Assembly: GCA_030824835.1 (NCBI GenBank)
Contig: JAPJRA010000258.1
Span: forward strand, 1 to 5,968
Source: Geminicoccaceae bacterium
GTDB lineage: Bacteria > Pseudomonadota > Alphaproteobacteria > Geminicoccales > Geminicoccaceae
Direction: 5' to 3'
Length of the DNA stretch: 5,968 nucleotides
A model generated the notes under the pieces. That model was given only the letters and a program-made list of their open reading frames with translations. It did not search any database and was not told the DNA's origin. Position numbers and translations under genes: made by a program. Positions 5,303-5,968 of this stretch are shown here, in pieces (within the stretch, counting starts at the first letter, position 1; every line of letters starts with the position of its first letter).

Positions 5303-5968
5303 TGGAATTCGCGGGCAGGACGGTGCTGGTCACCGGGGCGGCGGGTGGCCTGGGGACGGAGAGTGCGCTGGCCTACATGCGAGCCGGTGCCCGCGTGCTG
5401 TGCGTCGACATCGACGAGACCAAGATCGCGGCCCTGGAGGATCGGGCGCTGGCCTTCGAGCAGGGCAGCCTCGCGATCGAGCGGCTGGATCTAGGGGATC
5501 TCGCAGGGCTCGAGCGCAGCCTCGCGCAGGTCGTGGCACGCGAGGGTCGGATCGACATCGTCGTCAACAACGCGGCCATCTATCCGTCCAAGCCGTTCGA
5601 GGCGTTCACGCTGGCCGAGTACCAGGCGGTGCAGCGGGTCAATGTCGAGGCCGGGGTCGTCTGCGTCCGGGCTGCCCTGCCCGGCATGCGCGCCAATGGC
5701 TGGGGGCGGATCGTCAACGTCGCCAGCGTCACCTTCTATGGCGGCTGGGCCAATCTCAGCCCCTACGTCGCCTCCAAGGCGGCCCTGGTCGGGCTGACCC
5801 GGGCCTGGGCGCGGGAGTTCGGCGCCTACGGCGTCACGGTGAACGCGATCGCTCCGGGGGCTTTCCCAACCGATGCCGAGAAGATCCATCCCGATCCGGA
5901 AGGCTACACCCGCCACGTGCTGGATCATCAGGCCGTGAAGCGCCGCGGCAGCCCGGCCGACATCGCCC
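5302..5968 (+). CDS. SDR-family dehydrogenase, 3' end outside window
   Basis: Classical short-chain dehydrogenase/reductase, probably cytosolic and oxidising or reducing a sugar-derived alcohol or ketone. ATG 5302 shares its A with the upstream TGA (TGATG), a sign of translational coupling; no good Shine-Dalgarno is seen. The frame stays open for 222 codons to the window end; about 30 residues of a usual 250-aa SDR are missing. Motifs: cofactor loop T11-G-A-A-G-G-L-G18, N89-N-A-A, and the full catalytic tetrad N114, S142, Y155, K159 (YVASK). D36 at the end of the second strand (CVDIDE) favours NAD(H) over NADP(H). After the TVNAIAPGAF segment it continues normally. Being fourth in the operon, it likely performs a second oxidation step in the same sugar pathway. 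Substrate unknown. Confidence 0.93.
   Translation, partial: MEFAGRTVLVTGAAGGLGTESALAYMRAGARVLCVDIDETKIAALEDRALAFEQGSLAIERLDLGDLAGLERSLAQVVAREGRIDIVVNNAAIYPSKPFEAFTLAEYQAVQRVNVEAGVVCVRAALPGMRANGWGRIVNVASVTFYGGWANLSPYVASKAALVGLTRAWAREFGAYGVTVNAIAPGAFPTDAEKIHPDPEGYTRHVLDHQAVKRRGSPADIA

Overview
The window looks like part of an alphaproteobacterial chromosome. It is GC-rich and its genes show strong G/C preference at third codon positions. It opens inside a 5-aminolevulinate synthase gene (hemA, the C4 route to heme that is typical of Alphaproteobacteria). Genus cannot be read from the sequence.

Layout: (1) 2-493, + strand: the C-terminal half of hemA, including its PLP lysine. (2) 494-936: a gene-free stretch of about 440 bp that is not featureless. 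It holds a series of strong hairpins, a minus-strand intrinsic terminator with a UUCG loop, and two 7-nt hairpin loops that are perfectly complementary to each other. (3) 937-1953, - strand: a LacI-family regulator. (4) 1954-2084: a divergent control region with a consensus -35 box, inverted repeats and a palindrome over the likely -10. (5) 2085-5968, + strand: a tightly packed operon of four genes: a Gfo/Idh/MocA-family oxidoreductase, a sugar phosphate isomerase/epimerase-type TIM barrel, a DUF4432 (aldose-1-epimerase-like) protein and an SDR dehydrogenase cut off by the window end. Gaps between genes are 17 bp, 3 bp and a 1-bp overlap.

Working model (inference): the regulator senses a sugar or sugar derivative and controls the divergent operon. 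The MocA-type enzyme and the SDR supply NAD(P)-dependent oxidations, the TIM-barrel protein isomerises, epimerises or cleaves the keto-sugar, and the DUF4432 protein acts as a mutarotase-like enzyme. No kinase, aldolase or transporter is visible, so the substrate cannot be named. The two most interesting observations are this unassigned sugar pathway and the structured, possibly RNA-encoding stretch at about 615-800.
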